The notes under the pieces are model-generated. The model was given only the letters and a program-made list of their open reading frames with translations. It ran no database searches and was not told the DNA's origin. DNA of 64,000 bases from Streptomyces chromofuscus. Its GTDB lineage: Bacteria > Actinomycetota > Actinomycetes > Streptomycetales > Streptomycetaceae. Made by a program: the position numbers and the translations under genes. The DNA lies in contig NZ_CP063374.1 of assembly GCF_015160875.1 (NCBI RefSeq), forward strand, positions 6,947,501 through 7,011,500, given 5' to 3'. Positions 25,942 through 34,279 of the stretch are shown piece by piece. How positions within the stretch are numbered: the stretch's first letter is position 1; the number at the start of each line of letters is the position of its first letter.

Positions 25942-27762
25942 TCAGCCTCCCTTCGAGGCCTGGGTCCTCGCGAGCGCGAGGCCGTCGAGCTCCCGCAGCG
26001 CCTCGGAGGCGAGCGCGACCGCGACACCGGGACGGGAGTCGACGACGTCGCGGGCCCGCCGCAGGGTCGCCTCGATGCGTACCAGGACCGTCGCGGCCGG
26101 GCTGCCGGCGACGGGTCGGCTCATCAGCTCCTGGGCGAAGAGGTGTTCCGCCTCGCGCAGCAGTTCGCCCGCGGTCTCGAACAGCGGCACGCTGCGCGTC
26201 GGCGCGGAGCTCACCGTGGTCGCCGCGACCACCAGGACCTCCACGACCCGTTCCGTCAGGTGCCAGGAAGGGGCGGCGGGGCTTGGCACGGGCAGGGCGT
26301 ACACGGCGTCCGGGGCGTCCCACAGCCCTGCCGCCGGCCCTCTGGTCAGACGGCGGCGCCACAGGTGGTCCGTCAGCTCGTCCGCCAGCGACAGCAGCCG
26401 GTCGCGCTGCCGCAGGTCCTGGGTGAGACCGGCGACCTGGAGCATCCGCTTGAGGAGCATCGGGGCGTAGTCCGACACCAGCAATCCCAGAACCGGCCCG
26501 TGGCGCTCGCTGCCCGGGAGGGGCAGCAGCTCTCCCGGGTCGTGCAGTTCCACGGTGCGCCCGCGCGCCGACGGCCGCCGGGTGATGCCACCGCGCGCGG
26601 CCAGCTCCTGAAGCACGTCGGCCATCGGTGTCAGGTCGTCGACGGGCGCGCCGTCGTCCACGCCGTGCTGGCGCATCAGGTTGTGCACCACGATCGAGGC
26701 GACCTGGAGCGTGGCGTAGTCGGACTCCTCGGTCTCCGAAGTGCGCCACGGCATGTCCTCCAAGGGCCAACGGGCGCCGCCGAACCGGGCGAGCGTGGTC
26801 CAGTAGCTCTGCGTGAGCTCCCAGCGCAGGCGAAGCGCGTGGGCGAGCGCCTGCTGCTCCGGGCTGAGCAGGCCCAGCAGGAGGGTCTGCCGGGAGAAGA
26901 AGTCCACGATGCCGTCCATCGCGGCAACGGTGAAGTGCAGGGACGGCACAGGATCGGCAACACGCAGCGGATGGTCGTCGCCGGCCCGCACCGGCCCCCA
27001 TGCCCAGCCGCACTGGAACAGCAGCGCCTCGTCCCCGAGCAGGGGAGCGCCGGACGAGCCGAGCGGCAGACCTCTCAATCCGGCCCGGATCGGTTGCAGT
27101 TCGGCTCTGAGGCGGTCGGCGAGGAGGCCACGGGACTGACGGCTCTGGTCGAGTGTCCGCAGCAGGGTGTTGCCCATCGCGGAGTCCTCCGGGAAGACGT
27201 CCACGGCGAAGCTCTCCAGCAACCCTCGCATGGCATGCGTCAGCCTGCGGTCGAGAGCTTCCTCCGTCGTCCTGAGCGCGGTGCCGAGTTCCGCGCCGCG
27301 CACGTGCTTGGCGAAGCTCTTGACGAAGGCGAGGGCGGCGAGGGACAGCGTCACCGACATCGAGTACGCCTCGACCGTCTCCAGCCGGGTCTGTTCCGGC
27401 GACGGCTCGGCCCCGGGGTCCAGTGCCCGCAGCCGGCCGCCGGGCGGGAACACCGGGAGGCCGTCGTCGCGGGAGTAGGTCTCCAGGAAACCGTCGATGA
27501 TCCCGGCCAGGCCCCTGGGCACCCCGGCCCAGTCACCCAGTGGGGACAGCGCCTCCTGGACGTCCCGCTCCGTGGCGTCGGGCACGGAGAACCCGAGGCC
27601 GGAGATCTTGAATGCGGGATACAACAGGCAGACCAGCTGCTCCGCGTCGCTGATCGAGTTGCTGCCGCCACGGCCGGGATTGACCCAGCCGCTGTCGCCG
27701 AGGGAACACCTCAGCAGCGAACTCCAGATGTCGAGCAACCTCCGGCGAGGCTGGATCATCAT
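25942..27762 (-). CDS. SCO2524-family large protein of unknown function
   Basis: 606 residues, almost wholly alpha-helical with no TM or signal segment. Distinct pieces include EQLVCLLYPAFKISGLGFSV near residue 45, a central ALAHALRLRWELTQSYWTTLARFGG and a helical C-terminal repeat-like region ending in ALRELDGLALARTQ. I see no enzymatic motif. The early YPAFKISGLGF resembles a conserved motif of this family as I recall. It follows the methyltransferase by 23 bp and precedes the ATPase by 4 bp, so it is the largest component of the cassette and could be its scaffold or sensor. Confidence 0.72.
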   Translation of the reverse strand: MMIQPRRRLLDIWSSLLRCSLGDSGWVNPGRGGSNSISDAEQLVCLLYPAFKISGLGFSVPDATERDVQEALSPLGDWAGVPRGLAGIIDGFLETYSRDDGLPVFPPGGRLRALDPGAEPSPEQTRLETVEAYSMSVTLSLAALAFVKSFAKHVRGAELGTALRTTEEALDRRLTHAMRGLLESFAVDVFPEDSAMGNTLLRTLDQSRQSRGLLADRLRAELQPIRAGLRGLPLGSSGAPLLGDEALLFQCGWAWGPVRAGDDHPLRVADPVPSLHFTVAAMDGIVDFFSRQTLLLGLLSPEQQALAHALRLRWELTQSYWTTLARFGGARWPLEDMPWRTSETEESDYATLQVASIVVHNLMRQHGVDDGAPVDDLTPMADVLQELAARGGITRRPSARGRTVELHDPGELLPLPGSERHGPVLGLLVSDYAPMLLKRMLQVAGLTQDLRQRDRLLSLADELTDHLWRRRLTRGPAAGLWDAPDAVYALPVPSPAAPSWHLTERVVEVLVVAATTVSSAPTRSVPLFETAGELLREAEHLFAQELMSRPVAGSPAATVLVRIEATLRRARDVVDSRPGVAVALASEALRELDGLALARTQASKGG

Positions 27763-27785
27763 GCGCCAAAGCCCTCCGTCCAGCG

Positions 27786-28514
27786 CTACTTGACGTGACC
27801 GTGGACCAGGATCATGCCGCTGTAGCCGTCCCTGAGCGGCTGGGCGCCGACGTCGACGCGATGGAACTCCAGGCCGTTTCCCAGCCCTGACATTTCCTCC
27901 CGTACGTCCGTCACGTCGATCCGCAGGGCCGGAAAGGGACGGCCCCCGACCTCGTAGCCGCTGGAGTTCTCCATGAAGGTCATGGCGAACGGCGCCCCCG
28001 GCCTGAGCAGGGCGCAGAACTTCCCGATGGCCGCGGTGAATTCCTCATGGAAGCTGGTGATCGACTCGGCGACGAAAAACATGGTGCCCAGATCCCACTT
28101 CTGCTCCGGGTCGGGATCGAGAATGTCCCATTTTCGGACGGTGGTAATGCGATGCAGCCGCTCGCGGGGACGTGCGACCGTTCGGTAAATTTCCTGCTCG
28201 CTCAGAACCTGCCAGAAGCTGTCCCAGTTCTTGGAATAGTGGCGCAGCTGATTCAGAAGCCAATTCCTGTTCGCGGCCGAGAATTCCAGCAGGTTTATCT
28301 CCTGGCAGAAGGGGAGCATGGCGAGCGCCGGATAGAGATTGGTTCCGGTGCCGACGTCGACACCGCGGGTCTCCGGGTCGAAGGACTGGCCGCACAGGAA
28401 GTCGCGCACGAAATTCAGGATTTTCCGGTCCTCGTCGTGCAGGTTGGCGTAATTGTGCTCCAGGTAGTCCTCCGAGTCGAATGCATCCCAGTCGTACGCA
28501 GCGTTCCCTGCCAT
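27786..28514 (-). CDS. SAM-dependent methyltransferase, NNMT/PNMT/TEMT-like (SCO2525 family)
   Basis: 242 residues from the ATG 28512-28514 (GGGGAG Shine-Dalgarno). The N-terminal DAFDSEDYLEHNYANLHDED and motif I RGVDVGTGTNLYPALAMLP, then INLLEFSAANRNWLLNQL, parallel nicotinamide/phenylethanolamine N-methyltransferases, which methylate small amines. Later FFVAESITSFHEEFTAAIGKF and MENSSGYEVG complete the fold. It is the first gene of the leftward cassette and should have the promoter, which it shares divergently with the acetyltransferase. The gene is visibly less G+C-rich than its surroundings, a possible sign of recent acquisition. Confidence 0.82.
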   Translation of the reverse strand: MAGNAAYDWDAFDSEDYLEHNYANLHDEDRKILNFVRDFLCGQSFDPETRGVDVGTGTNLYPALAMLPFCQEINLLEFSAANRNWLLNQLRHYSKNWDSFWQVLSEQEIYRTVARPRERLHRITTVRKWDILDPDPEQKWDLGTMFFVAESITSFHEEFTAAIGKFCALLRPGAPFAMTFMENSSGYEVGGRPFPALRIDVTDVREEMSGLGNGLEFHRVDVGAQPLRDGYSGMILVHGHVK

Positions 28515-28625
28515 GCGTCTCCCCGGAGCGAGCCCAGCCTGGACAGCAGAGAGTACTACCAACTCCCCTGATCTGGTGCTACTTTACGAGGATCCGTACG
28601 GCACTCTCGTGAGAAGGATCAAGCT
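28515..28625. promoter_or_regulatory. Divergent promoter region with imperfect inverted repeat
   Basis: This 111-bp gap separates the cassette's first gene from the rightward acetyltransferase. AGTACTACCA (28552-28561) and TGGTGCTACT (28574-28583) are inverted with two mismatches around a 12-bp centre. The segment is relatively A+T-rich and is the only place for the promoters of both directions, so shared control is possible. No regulator gene is adjacent. Confidence 0.4.
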
Positions 28626-29102
28626 TTGCCCTCAGGTACCTCAACCGGCGGGCAAGATCGGTTCCGGACCCCCGGGGAAGTGGATCTTCCCGACCTGTAC
28701 CGGCTCGACCACGAAGCATTCGGAGAAGACGAGGCGTATCCCGACTTCTTTCTCAGGCAACTGTTCGACGTTCACCGCCGTGATTTCCTTCTGCTGGAGC
28801 GGGACGGTGTGTTGTGTGGATATGCGCTGGCTGTGCAAGCGTCCGGTGAGGAGTACGCCTGGCTGCTCGCTCTCGGCGTCCTTCCCGAATTCCAGCGGCA
28901 GGGCTGTGGATGGGCACTGCTGGACGCGGCTGTGCGCCATGCCAGAGTTGCCGGGGCGCGCCGTATGCATCTCGTGGTGCGTCCGGACAACGACTCCGCG
29001 CACCGTCTTTACCACACATACGGATTCCGGGACGGCGAGTTCCGGAAGGACTACTACGGGCGCGGACGCGACCGCGTCTTCATGAGTTTCGTCATGGAAT
29101 GA
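28626..29102 (+). CDS. GNAT-family N-acetyltransferase
   Basis: 158 residues from a TTG at 28626 with an AAGGA Shine-Dalgarno seven bases upstream. The acetyl-CoA binding motif A is LLALGVLPEFQRQGCGWALLDAAV (Q/RxxGxG/A as QRQGCG), and motif B is HLVVRPDNDSAHRLYHTYGF. Soluble. It may acetylate a small molecule or a protein; the substrate is unknown. It is divergent from the five-gene cassette and 37 bp upstream of the two-TM protein, with which it probably forms a transcription unit. It is less G+C-rich than average, like the methyltransferase. Confidence 0.85.
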   Translation: MPSGTSTGGQDRFRTPGEVDLPDLYRLDHEAFGEDEAYPDFFLRQLFDVHRRDFLLLERDGVLCGYALAVQASGEEYAWLLALGVLPEFQRQGCGWALLDAAVRHARVAGARRMHLVVRPDNDSAHRLYHTYGFRDGEFRKDYYGRGRDRVFMSFVME

Positions 29103-29139
29103 CGTCATGGGGTGTGGCATTGCGGGGGGAGACGAGGCG

Positions 29140-29916
29140 ATGTCCAGGCACGGCGGGGCGGGACGCGACGGAAGCTGGGCCAGCGGTCAGGCGCGGAGCT
29201 GGCTCATCCTGGTTCTGGGAGTGGCCACCACAGGATTCGGCGTCGCCTTCGCCGCCGCGGCGGTCGGTGACGACGGACGTATCTCACTGGCCAACCAGGA
29301 GATCTCGGGTGTGCTCACGGCCGTCGGCGGCGGCATCGTCGGTGCCGTGATCAGCATCATGGTCGCCAGGGCCTCGGACCGCGAGACCCTGCAGCACATC
29401 ACGGATGTCCTGGAGGACTCGCTCACCAGCACGCTGAGGTCGGACAACACGCGACTGGCCCCGGCACGGCAGCTGTGGCACCACTACTACCTGACGAAGC
29501 TGAGGGGCCAGTACGTCTGGCGGTACGAGAAGTACCCGTTCGACCTGAGCGCCCATGTCGGATCCCTGGCGGTGGAGATCGACGTCCAGACCGACAGCGG
29601 CCGAACCCACAAGTACCTGGTCGAGGCCTTCGTGCGGCACGAGCGGCTCACCATCGTGAGCCACAAGGCCGGCGAGGAGGCCAATGTCTTCGAGGAGATC
29701 TACCCCCAGTTCGACGGTGAGCTCTCCGAGTACTTCGGCCTGGGCGTGGTCAGGACGTGGGACGCCACGAACATCGTCACCAAGGCCATCCTGAGCAGCC
29801 TTCCCCTGGTGCCGGGCGCGGAGGGCACGCTGCCGGAGCAGAACTTCCCCGAACTGGACCGGATCTGGGAGCAGGGGTTCAAGCGTCTCAACGAGGTGCT
29901 GCCGGACTGTACGTGA
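29140..29916 (+). CDS. Two-TM membrane protein with beta-rich cytosolic domain
   Basis: 258 residues. The ATG at 29140 has a GGGGGAG Shine-Dalgarno; the in-frame ATG at 29107 has none. Two TM helices (residues ~20-43 and ~56-77, the second GVLTAVGGGIVGAVISIMVA) are followed by a short helical linker and, from ~120 on, alternating strands (LRGQYVWRYEKY, SLAVEIDV, KYLVEAFVRHERLTIVSHKA, GLGVVRTWDATNIVTKAIL). The plan recalls 2TM plus small beta-barrel proteins such as the Cap15 effector of CBASS defence, but I could not verify homology and no cyclic-nucleotide synthase is nearby. A membrane sensor is another reading. Confidence 0.72.
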   Translation: MSRHGGAGRDGSWASGQARSWLILVLGVATTGFGVAFAAAAVGDDGRISLANQEISGVLTAVGGGIVGAVISIMVARASDRETLQHITDVLEDSLTSTLRSDNTRLAPARQLWHHYYLTKLRGQYVWRYEKYPFDLSAHVGSLAVEIDVQTDSGRTHKYLVEAFVRHERLTIVSHKAGEEANVFEEIYPQFDGELSEYFGLGVVRTWDATNIVTKAILSSLPLVPGAEGTLPEQNFPELDRIWEQGFKRLNEVLPDCT

Positions 29917-29944
29917 GCCGTGGCGCACAAGGCGTGTCGGCGGT

Positions 29945-29974
29945 CGGGCCGGGGGCATCCACACCCCCGGCCCG
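29945..29974. terminator. Bidirectional hairpin terminator between convergent genes
   Basis: CGGGCCGGGGG (29945-29955) and CCCCCGGCCCG (29964-29974) form a perfect 11-bp stem with an 8-base loop. It lies between the ends of the rightward two-TM gene and the leftward GH16 gene. There is no T-tract, as is common in Streptomyces. Confidence 0.8.
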
Positions 29975-30002
29975 GGTTGGAACACTGCTTGCGACGGCCC
30001 GA

Positions 30003-31400
30003 TCAGCGGCCGAAGGTGAACCAGTTGACGTTCACGAAGTCGGCCGGCTGGCCGCTGGTGAAGGTCAGGTAGACGTCGTGGGTGCCCGTCACCGAGGAGA
30101 GGTTGGCCGGGATCGTCCGCCAGGACTGCCAGCCGCCGGTGTTGCCGACGGCGAAGCTCCCGACGGGTGCGTTGCCGCGGCTGTCCAGCCGCACCTCGAC
30201 CAGACCGCTCACACCCGCTCCGGCGCCGCTCGCGACCCGGGCGTTGAACTGCCTGGCCGCCGTGGAGCCGAAGTCGACGCCCCGGTAGAGCGCCCAGTCA
30301 CCGTTGGCGATCGCGCCGATGTTCTGGCCGCCGCCGGTGTCGGAGGTCGCCTCGGTGATCGTGCCGGACTGCCCGTCGTACGACTCGGCCTGGATGGCGC
30401 TGTAGGCGTCCCGGTTGCCGGTCGGCGGAGGCGTGGTACCGCTCCCACCGGCCGACAGCACCTGGACGTAGTCGACGACCATCGGGTGACCCGGCACCGT
30501 GGCCGCGTCCGGTCCGCCGCCGAAGGCGTCGACGAAGCCGCCGCCCATCGCCACGTTGAGGATGATGAAGAAGCCGTGCTCCGTGGCGTTGGCCCAGGTC
30601 GTCGCGTCGACCTGGTTCTCGCGCACGGTGTGGAAGTGCGTGCTGTCGACGTAGAAGCGGATCTCCTCGACGCTGGTCGAGCGGTCCCACTCCATGCGGT
30701 ACGTGTGGAAGCCGGACTGGCAGGTGGCGCCGGGGCAGGCGGTGGAGCCGCCGATGCCGGTGGTCTCGTTGCAGGGGCCGCCGGGCGAGGTGCCGCAGTG
30801 CATCGTCGCCCAGACGGTGTTGAGGCCCTGGACGTTCTCCAAGATGTCCAGCTCGCCGACGCCCGGCCAGTTCCAGTAGTTCCCGCGGAACGGGGCGCCC
30901 AGCATCCAGAAGGCCGGCCAGTAGCCGCGGGCGGCGGCGCCGGTGACGTTCGGCATCTGGATGCGTGCCTCGACGCGCAGCTTGCCGCCCGCCGGGGGCT
31001 GGAAGTCGGTGCGGTTGGTCTCGATCCGCCCCGAGGTCCAGTTGCCGGCCGCGTCGCGGCGCGGGGTGATGCGCAGGTTGCCGCTGCCGTCGAGGGAGAC
31101 GTTGCTGGTGCTCGACGTCATCGTCTCGATCTCGCCGGTGCCCCAGTTGGCGGGGCCGCCCGGGTAGCCCTTCCCGGTCGCGTACTGCCAGTTGGCCGTG
31201 TTGACGCCGGAGCCGGCGGCCCCGTCGAAGTCGTCGACGAAGACCTGCGTCCAGCCCGACGGGGGCGGCGGCGCGGCAGCGGTCGCCGTCGGCGTCACGG
31301 TCGTGGCGGCGAGCGCGGCGAGGCCGAGCGTGCTCAGGACGGCGATCAGTGCCCGCCGGTGGGGCCGGCGTCTCGCGGGGGTGCCGGAGGTTTCGCTCAT
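30003..31400 (-). CDS. Secreted GH16 endo-beta-glucanase (laminarinase/lichenase-like) with CBM6
   Basis: 465 residues from the ATG at 31398-31400 (GAGAGGCACC Shine-Dalgarno). An RR-containing signal peptide (RRRPHRRALIAVLSTLGLAA, cleavage near AAA/PPPP) is followed by a GH16 domain (residues ~50-310) with catalytic motif GELDILE (E183, D185, E188). A TTPPPTG linker leads to a C-terminal CBM6 (residues ~330-465: AIQAESYDGQSG, NGDWALYRGVDF, WFTFGR). It should cut beta-1,3 or mixed-linkage glucans outside the cell and hold insoluble glucan. A perfect LacI-type palindrome lies 67 bp upstream, pointing to sugar-responsive repression. Confidence 0.93.
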   Translation of the reverse strand: MSETSGTPARRRPHRRALIAVLSTLGLAALAATTVTPTATAAAPPPPSGWTQVFVDDFDGAAGSGVNTANWQYATGKGYPGGPANWGTGEIETMTSSTSNVSLDGSGNLRITPRRDAAGNWTSGRIETNRTDFQPPAGGKLRVEARIQMPNVTGAAARGYWPAFWMLGAPFRGNYWNWPGVGELDILENVQGLNTVWATMHCGTSPGGPCNETTGIGGSTACPGATCQSGFHTYRMEWDRSTSVEEIRFYVDSTHFHTVRENQVDATTWANATEHGFFIILNVAMGGGFVDAFGGGPDAATVPGHPMVVDYVQVLSAGGSGTTPPPTGNRDAYSAIQAESYDGQSGTITEATSDTGGGQNIGAIANGDWALYRGVDFGSTAARQFNARVASGAGAGVSGLVEVRLDSRGNAPVGSFAVGNTGGWQSWRTIPANLSSVTGTHDVYLTFTSGQPADFVNVNWFTFGR

Positions 31401-31466
31401 GGGGTGCCTCTCGGTGCGGAGTGGGGGTGCGCGGGATCCTGTGCCGGAACGCCAGCGGGGGATTTC

Positions 31467-31480
31467 TGAGAGCGCTCTCA
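31467..31480. promoter_or_regulatory. LacI/CebR-like operator upstream of the GH16 gene
   Basis: TGAGAGCGCTCTCA is a perfect 14-bp palindrome differing from the Streptomyces CebR box TGGGAGCGCTCCCA at two symmetric positions. It lies 67 bp before the GH16 start. No LacI gene is adjacent, so a trans-acting repressor such as CebR or a relative for beta-glucan oligosaccharides is inferred. Confidence 0.75.
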
Positions 31481-31538
31481 CACAAGGGCTGCGCGGACAA
31501 TGTGCTCCCGGGCGCTCCGGTCGTCAAGAGGTGCAGTC

Positions 31539-31569
31539 GTGAAAGTCCCAGCAGGGCTGGGGAGTTCAC
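31539..31569 (-). terminator. Hairpin after the MMPL remnant
   Basis: GTGAAAGTCCCAGC (31539-31552) pairs with GCTGGGGAGTTCAC (31556-31569), an 11-of-14-bp stem with a three-base loop. It overlaps the last codon of the leftward MMPL fragment and probably was its terminator. It also insulates the GH16 promoter. Confidence 0.55.
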
Positions 31570-32118
31570 TTCGTGAAGGGACGTCCGGATGCGGACCGGT
31601 GGGACATCGGCGGACACCGCTGCCGTGCCGAGGGCCGGGCGCCCGCGTGCCCGGCACCCCTGCGTTCTCGGACCCGTTCCGGCAGCCGGACGGCCCCAGG
31701 AGGCGCCTCCTCCTGCAGCCCGAACCGGTCGTGCGCCCGGCGCAGTGGCTTCGGAGCCCACCACGCGTGCCGTCCGAGCAGTGCCATCGTCGCCGGGACC
31801 AGCAGCATCCGTACGACCGCGGCGTCGCTCAGCACCGCGAGGATGAGCCCCAGCCCGACCCGCAGGACGGGCGAGAAGCCGCCTGTCATGAAGGCGCCGA
31901 AGACGACCGCGAGCAGCAGCGCGGCGCAGCTCACCACGCGGCCGGACCGCAACGGGCCGCTCACCACGGCCTCCTCGTCGTCCTCGCTCCGCCCCGGGCC
32001 TCGCGCTTCCGGGCGAGGATGAACAGCTCGTAGTCCATGGCGAGCCCGAACGCGATCGCGATGATCAGGGGCGGGGCGGTCATGCTCAGCGCGCCCAGGC
32101 CCTCGGCGCCCAACAGCC
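31566..32118 (-). pseudogene. MMPL/RND-family transporter, C-terminal fragment with frameshift
   Basis: On the complement, ~32118-32000 encodes GLGALSMTAPPLIIAIAFG and MDYELFILARKREARG, the TM8-TM9 region of actinobacterial MMPL exporters. A one-base loss near 31990-31999 moves the frame, after which DDEEAVVSGPLRSGRVVS and FGLGLILAVLSDAAVVR-like GLGLILAVLSDAAVVRMLLVP continue the same protein to a stop at 31566-31568. An in-frame stop just upstream of 32118 and lack of the first ~500 residues show a dead 3' fragment. Function lost. Confidence 0.8.
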
Positions 32119-32395
32119 GTCACGCCCGGCGAGAGGTCGGTCGGCGTCGCCCCTCGGACTCGTCGCGAGGGCGGTGCCGCCGGATCGCCGACGGGAGCGG
32201 TGTCCGGCCTCCCCCCGGACGAGGGACGACGCCCCGGCGCCTCGGTCGCCGCAGGGAGGACAGGGGCCGGGCAGAACCGGTCGCCGACCGGGAGTGGGCG
32301 ATGTCGGGGGCGCCGCCGGCACGGTGGCACACGGCGGCTCACGTTCCACCGGGGCCCCGCAGACCGGGCCGGCCCCGGCATGGCAGGGTGAGCCC

Positions 32396-33541
<1,146 letters not shown>

Positions 33542-34010
33542 CCGACACGGTCGGCCCCGCGGAGGGACGGCCCGCTTCGCCCGCTCCTCGTTCCGGCCCG
33601 CCGGCCGCGAGGGACCAGCGCCCCCGCACCCCGCCGCGCCCCGCGGTGCGGAAGGATGCGGGCACCGGCGGGCGTTGACGCTCACGGGGGCGCCCGGGGT
33701 CACCAGCCCGTCTCGTTGGCGCAGATCTCCGCCTGCACCGTCAGGAACGCCCGCTGCCGCCACACCAGCGGCAGCGCGGTCCCGGCGCCGAGCACGAACC
33801 CCTGCCAGGACAGGAGTTCGGACTTCTGGCCGGGGAAGATCCACTGCAGTGAGGCCGCGAACAGCACGGTGCGGCGAGCGAGCCGTCGACGACGTACGGA
33901 TGCGTCGTCCGCAGCCGGGCGAGCGCGGGCGTGATCCGGGACGGGGCGGACACGAGCGGCTCCTCGGGGCAAGGGCCGTACCAGTATCCGGCCGGTGTGG
34001 CGCCGGGACC
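33542..34010 (-). pseudogene. Sensor histidine kinase N-terminal remnant (within 33700-33953)
   Basis: On the complement a GTG at 33951-33953 with a GAGGAG Shine-Dalgarno starts SAPSRITPALARLRTTHPYV, like the beginning of NarL-partner histidine kinases. A frameshift near 33875 moves the sequence into a second frame reading RRTVLFAASLQWIFPGQKSE and GAGTALPLVWRQRAFLTVQA, the first TM pair of such kinases, and it stops at 33700. All catalytic domains are missing. The rest of 33542-34010 holds no gene I can support. Confidence 0.6.
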
Positions 34011-34262
34011 TCACCGGTGAGAGGGATGTCGACCGGGACCCACGCACCGGCCCGAGGGGTGAGCCCCGTCCGCCGCCCGGAGGGGCGAGGTGCCGCGCGC
34101 GGTGGCCGGGGACCGGGGCCGCCACGACGCTTCCGTGGTCACGCGGCCCACCGTCCGCCCCTGTCGATCAGTTAGGAGTTGGCGGCGGGAGACGCCCTGC
34201 GGGTCGAGGTCGGCGGGCGGGACGGAGGGGTCGGCCCACTCGGGCAGCTGCTGCTCGGTCAT
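34011..34262 (-). pseudogene. N-terminal stub of a Tat-secreted protein
   Basis: The complement ATG at 34260-34262, preceded by CGAGGATCC, starts MTEQQLPEWADPSVPPADLD and then SRRQLL, the beginning of a twin-arginine signal. The hydrophobic core that should follow is absent; the frame continues as arginine-rich low complexity and ends at 34011. It lies 17 bp downstream of the phosphoesterase, so the leftward operon once had one more secreted enzyme, now truncated. Confidence 0.5.
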
Positions 34263-34279
34263 CGGGATCCTCGAGAGGG

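Noticed and set aside
29140..29916. Firm call as a CBASS Cap15 effector
   Set aside because: No cyclic-nucleotide synthase, E1/E2 or other CBASS genes are near; the similarity is of architecture only.
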